Of a stretch of DNA of 6,062 nt, positions 6,030 to 6,062 are shown one piece after another. Source of the stretch: Phycisphaeraceae bacterium (lineage in GTDB: Bacteria; Planctomycetota; Phycisphaerae; Phycisphaerales; Phycisphaeraceae). The position numbers and the translations under genes were made by a program. The notes beneath the pieces were generated by a model, which saw only the letters and a program-made list of their open reading frames with translations, was not told the origin of the DNA and made no database searches. How positions within the stretch are numbered: the stretch's first letter is position 1; the number at the start of each line of letters is the position of its first letter. The stretch is taken from positions 1 to 6,062 of the forward strand of contig JADZCW010000159.1 of NCBI GenBank assembly GCA_020851395.1, read 5' to 3'.

Positions 6030-6062
6030 TTACTGATCGTTCATCTGTTCGTCACTCTCGGC
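6030..6062 (-). CDS. C-terminal end of an upstream gene (unidentified)
   Basis: The minus strand enters the window with an open frame of ten codons, AESDEQMNDQ, ending in TAA at 6030-6032. The other two minus-strand frames stop earlier. The polar, acidic ending and the terminator-like hairpin 18 bases later support a real gene end, but ten residues do not allow identification. Confidence 0.4.
   Translation of the reverse strand, partial: AESDEQMNDQ

Overview
The window is GC-rich bacterial DNA with tightly packed genes on both strands. No gene is decisive for taxonomy. The topoisomerase subfamily, the GAF-HD-GYP protein with its stand-alone receiver, and a GNRA-type hairpin repeat together suggest Planctomycetota, possibly the Phycisphaerae. 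That is an inference from memory of these families, not a search result.

Left part, plus strand (1-2365). The 3' end of an MntA-type nucleotidyltransferase antitoxin overlaps a complete HepT-type (DUF86) toxin gene. Twenty-four bases later comes a complete 634-residue type IIA topoisomerase ATPase/TOPRIM subunit of the ParE/GyrB family. This ParE is the topoisomerase subunit, not the RelE-family toxin of the same name. No ParC/GyrA partner is in view.

Convergent junction (2366-2485). The topoisomerase gene faces the HD-GYP gene across 120 bases. Two diverged copies of one 25-base hairpin element lie here in inverted orientation, each just past the 3' end of one gene and pointing with its transcription. 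Their differences follow the hairpin: one compensatory base pair, two changes facing each other in an internal loop, and one in the tetraloop. This is the most unusual signal in the window.

Right part, minus strand (read right to left). The tail of an upstream gene is followed by a strong hairpin, then a TPR-repeat lipoprotein (399 aa). Next come a 224-base regulatory gap, a 137-aa single-domain response regulator, and a 545-aa GAF-HD-GYP protein predicted to hydrolyse cyclic di-GMP. The last two overlap by four bases (GTGA), so they are probably co-translated. Together they look like a split form of an RpfG-type REC-HD-GYP signalling protein. The gap contains a direct repeat, a 12-base palindrome and a GC-only hairpin whose arm reaches the ribosome binding site of the response regulator.

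No tRNA, rRNA, CRISPR array, insertion sequence or transposase was seen. The most plausible new biology is the hairpin repeat and the leader of the response regulator-HD-GYP pair, rather than a new protein system.
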